DNA of 64,000 nt from Prinsepia uniflora. Its lineage: Eukaryota > Streptophyta > Magnoliopsida > Rosales > Rosaceae. The stretch spans positions 55,852,891-55,916,890 of the forward strand of contig CM064872.1 in NCBI GenBank assembly GCA_032719365.1. Reading direction: 5' to 3'. The translations under genes and the position numbers were made by a program. The notes under the pieces were generated by a model. That model searched no databases and was not told where the DNA came from. It worked only from the letters and a program-made list of their open reading frames with translations. Position 1 is the first letter of the stretch; each line of letters opens with the position of its first letter. Shown here piece by piece: positions 63,228 to 64,000 of the stretch.

Positions 63228-64000
63228 TGTAACAACCTAGACATGTAACGAGGGTAAAATCAGAAAATTTGGATGAAATTGTCCATTTTGCCCATGAAAG
63301 CCAAAGGTTGACTTTTTGGTCAAAGTTAAAATATTGACTTTTTGATCGAGACAATTTTTTGTCGATTCTGAAAATATTGTTAGAAAGGTCTCGGCCTCCC
63401 GAGTACGTCGAAAGGTGGCATGCCAAAAATGGAGCTTGGACGGTTTCATTCCTAGTCTATATTACATAGGTGCATTTTGGTAATTTTGTTTGAATGGCAT
63501 TTTGGGTAATTTACTTATGAGATACTTTTGGTGGCTAAATTGGGGTGTGACACTTATCCTTTATCTCTTATATCTTTGTGCCACCGTCTATATGATTGTG
63601 TGTGCCTCTATGTATGTGTCTAAGTGTGTGTTGAGTTTTGGGCGTGTTTGTGCTTTCAGCCGAGAGGAAAAGAAAAAAAAAATTGGGAAGGAAAAACCAG
63701 AGAAGATAAAGAGAAAAGAGAGAAGAAAAGAAGGGGAACAAAGATGAAGGAGATGATGAACGTAGACAGAGAGAGAGAGGAAGACGATGACCCGAGAAGG
63801 GCTTTGCGGGTTTGAAGTTACATCACCCTATTTTCGACTGAAAGCTTGAATATGATCTTAATGTTATCCTCCTCGAGCTCCAAAAATCTCAACAAGTCCT
63901 TCAAATATGGTTTTGAATGGTGGTATCACCCAGAACTAAGGAACCAAGTTTGGCTGAAAATGGGAGATTGGGTGACAAGTTTGGGTAAGCTTTCCTTGAG
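63228..64000 (+). mobile_element. Start of another gypsy-like LTR, cut by the window end
   Basis: Begins TGTAACAACCTAGACATG and continues with ATTTTGCCC, AAAGGTTGACTTTTTGGTC, TTGACTTTTTGATCGAGAC. It then has a GTGTGTG-rich stretch and a purine-rich stretch (63660-63790), the same order as in the solo LTR at 40488. Open frames at 63490-63815 cover the low-complexity purine stretch and are not convincing genes. Confidence 0.55.

Noticed and set aside
63490..63815. Lys/Glu-rich frames at the right end
   Set aside because: They lie over the purine-rich part of an LTR, and the residues follow from the AGA/GAA-rich sequence.

Overview
The window is plant nuclear DNA, most likely from a woody core eudicot. 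The evidence is a multi-exon B3-domain (REM/VRN1-like) gene with GT-AG introns, a nuclear P-class PPR gene, plant Ty3/gypsy, Ty1/copia, TRIM and hAT-like elements, and stand-alone RNase H-like fragments. A rosid, perhaps Rosaceae, fits the style of the repeats and proteins, but that is an inference. No bacterial, organellar or viral gene was seen.

Layout: (1) 176-3489 is a 3.3 kb solo LTR with a perfect 5-bp target-site duplication (TSD). It carries an unusually dense block of TGACGTCA and CACGTG palindromes. (2) 3819-11690 holds a tandem duplication of a B3 gene. The left copy (3919-5434) is a broken pseudogene without exon 1. The right copy (9144-11323) reads open through six exons (489 aa, three B3 domains). 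An RNase H-like pseudogene and short tandem duplications lie between them. (3) 11692-18480 is a decayed minus-strand Ty1/copia element. (4) 18833-19847 is a non-autonomous hAT-like element with an 8-bp TSD, followed by a second RNase H-like pseudogene. (5) 22640-25350 is a minus-strand PPR gene interrupted by one stop codon and one 1-base frameshift. (6) 28777-62402 is almost entirely LTR retrotransposon DNA, and 63228-64000 is the start of another LTR.

The retrotransposon block can be resolved by TSDs and by LTR, PBS and PPT structure. 28777-35941 is a gag-only gypsy element whose 5' LTR is interrupted by a complete Cassandra-like TRIM (34559-35260) with 5S rRNA-like sequence. 36834-39382 and 40488-42359 are solo LTRs; the second carries a (GT)73 tract. 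42457-62402 is one old element split by three later insertions: a complete 6.3 kb non-autonomous element (42498-48770), an inverted solo LTR (49636-51848) and another solo LTR (55925-59220). Removing these leaves two LTRs of about 2.75 and 2.79 kb. The gypsy-type LTRs share TGTAACGACCC / GGTCCTGTCA-like ends and a GC-rich inverted repeat, so they form a related set of mostly non-autonomous families that has repeatedly inserted into itself.

Only the B3 gene at 9144-11323 appears intact. The PPR gene could be functional if its two lesions are assembly errors. All other coding material is transposon-derived and broken. Exon boundaries are my own reading of splice sites; no alignment or search was run.
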